64,000 nucleotides of DNA, from assembly GCA_016191785.1 (NCBI GenBank), contig JACPVJ010000121.1, positions 1 through 64,000 on the forward strand, given 5' to 3'. Position 1 is the stretch's first letter, and every line of letters begins with the position of its first letter. The notes under the pieces are model-generated. The model was not told where the DNA came from and made no database searches. It worked only from the letters and a program-made list of their open reading frames with translations. The position numbers were made by a program, and so were the translations under genes. The stretch comes from Myxococcales bacterium. GTDB lineage: Bacteria; Myxococcota_A; Polyangia; Polyangiales; Polyangiaceae. Positions 63,049 to 64,000 of this stretch are shown piece by piece.

Positions 63049-64000
63049 ATGGCGACCCCAGAAGTGCTCGTGGTCGATCGACTGTTCGACGGCGAGCGGT
63101 TCGCTCTGGGCGAGCACGAGATCAGCATCGAGGGCGGCACCATCACGGCGGTCCGGAGCCGAGATCGCGGATTGCCGGCGCCGCCGGGCGCGCAGGACTT
63201 GCGCGGCTCGACGCTCTTGCCCGGCCTGATCGACGCCCACTGTCACATCGCGCGGGTGGGGCAGTTCGAGGCCCACGAGCCGCCCCACCCCCCCTCGGTC
63301 GCCGCCAACTTGAGCTCGGCCCTGAAGGCCGGCGTCACCACGGTGGGAGACATGGGCTGTCCGGCGCCGATGATCGCGAGGCTTCGCGGGGCGACCGGCG
63401 ACGACCCGAGTCAGGGGCCGGCGATCCGGGCAGCAGGCCCGCTGCTCACCGTGCCGCTGGGCTACCCGCTGGACTGGATGAGCCGACTGCACGGCTGGCT
63501 GGGAGCGGCGCTGCCCTGCGCGGACGAGGCGAGCGCGCGCCGAGCGGTGAACGCCGTCGCTCGTTCGGGCATGGACCACGTGAAGATCTGCATCATGCAC
63601 CGGGGTTACGACCTGTCGGCGCTCCCCACCTTCTCGCACAAGACGGCGCGCGCGGTGGTGGACGAGGCGCATGCGCTCGGGCTCCGCGTGCTCGCTCACG
63701 CGCACTGGAATGCCGACTACCGCGTGGCGCTGGCCGCCGGGGTCGACGCCCTGATGCACTCGGCGTTCGATCCGCTGGACGCAGAGCTGGTGCAGCGGGT
63801 CGCCGACGCGGGCGTCTCGGTGTGCCCGACGCTCTGGGTGTTCCACTCGGCATGTCTCGGGGCCGAGCAGCGCTGGGACCAGGACGCCGAGCGGCTGCGT
63901 GGGGTCACCGCGCCGGTGCGCCGCTCGTGGCGGCGGTTCGCGGAGGCCTACGCGGTCAGTGGCGACGTGTTGCCCGACGGCATCGCCGGGGGCCTGCCCA
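63049..64000 (+). CDS. Amidohydrolase, N-terminal part (runs off window)
   Basis: An open frame of at least 317 codons from ATG 63049 to the window end, with no stop. It matches the metal-dependent amidohydrolase superfamily: MATPEVLVVDRLFDGERF, LRGSTLLPGLIDAHCHIAR (the HxH motif that binds metal), ALKAGVTTVGDMGC, VLAHAHWNADYRV and ALMHSAFDPL. The C-terminal motifs lie beyond the window. It is divergent from the four-CBS gene. Imidazolonepropionase-like or prolidase-like members share this layout; substrate unknown. Confidence 0.85.
   Translation, partial: MATPEVLVVDRLFDGERFALGEHEISIEGGTITAVRSRDRGLPAPPGAQDLRGSTLLPGLIDAHCHIARVGQFEAHEPPHPPSVAANLSSALKAGVTTVGDMGCPAPMIARLRGATGDDPSQGPAIRAAGPLLTVPLGYPLDWMSRLHGWLGAALPCADEASARRAVNAVARSGMDHVKICIMHRGYDLSALPTFSHKTARAVVDEAHALGLRVLAHAHWNADYRVALAAGVDALMHSAFDPLDAELVQRVADAGVSVCPTLWVFHSACLGAEQRWDQDAERLRGVTAPVRRSWRRFAEAYAVSGDVLPDGIAGGLP

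Overview
The window is about 64 kb of very GC-rich, densely coded DNA. Its gene content points to a Myxococcota bacterium of the Polyangia type (Sorangium, Polyangium and relatives). The evidence is four Hanks-type Ser/Thr kinases, about twenty predicted secreted proteins (mostly lipoproteins, several with Gly/Ser-rich linkers after the lipobox Cys), von Willebrand A, Kelch, RCC1 and IgGFc-binding-like surface proteins, frequent GTG starts, and 1-4 nt stop/start overlaps. This assignment is inferred from gene style; no rRNA is present.

Layout. 1-150 is a decayed ~51-bp tandem repeat. 226-12 kb holds an alpha/beta hydrolase, an SDR, and many secreted or lipoproteins, with a cysteine-free glutaredoxin-like protein. 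13.3-15.3 kb is an ECF sigma cassette (sigma, one-TM protein, Spy/CnrX-like sensor, Cys-repeat lipoprotein). 15.4-17.5 kb has a VapB-like protein with a truncated VapC, a beta-propeller lipoprotein and glutathione peroxidase. 17.5-24.7 kb is a minus-strand run: VWA lipoprotein, kinase, a TPR-PEGA-TonB receptor chimera, a small tail-anchored protein and polyphosphate:AMP phosphotransferase. 24.8-33.6 kb carries YkgJ-like, hydrolase, extensin-like, YebC, a catalytically dead M61-like protein, glyoxalase I and a DUF4139/OmpA-like protein. 33.7-39.3 kb is a coupled pair: a kinase with HEAT repeats and a degenerate HD-GYP/DUF4388-like protein that share a module. 39.3-41.9 kb is aag-coaBC-CPBP protease. 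41.9-48 kb has two more kinases and feoAB under a Fur-box-like palindrome. 48-56.4 kb has a caspase-fold-like protein, a PHP hydrolase, a SUMF1-like protein, CBS, cyclophilin, Kelch and asnS. 56.4-59.4 kb is an accessory patch next to tRNA-Leu(UAA): an HNH endonuclease gene bracketed by ~100-bp inverted repeats, followed by a deleted IS1182-type transposase. 59.5-64 kb has a membrane HELGH protein, amtB with an unusual leader, a four-CBS protein and the start of an amidohydrolase.

How genes work together. Most of the window is cell-envelope and signalling. Coupled units are the ECF cassette, the kinase/pseudo-HD-GYP pair, feoAB (ferrous iron uptake) and aag-coaBC. Convergent genes almost touch: nine of eleven convergent pairs are separated by 2-16 bp, leaving no room for classical terminators.

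The strongest candidates for undescribed biology are the kinase-HEAT/pseudo-HD-GYP pair, the HNH gene between inverted repeats, the TonB-receptor chimera beside a kinase, and the ECF cassette.
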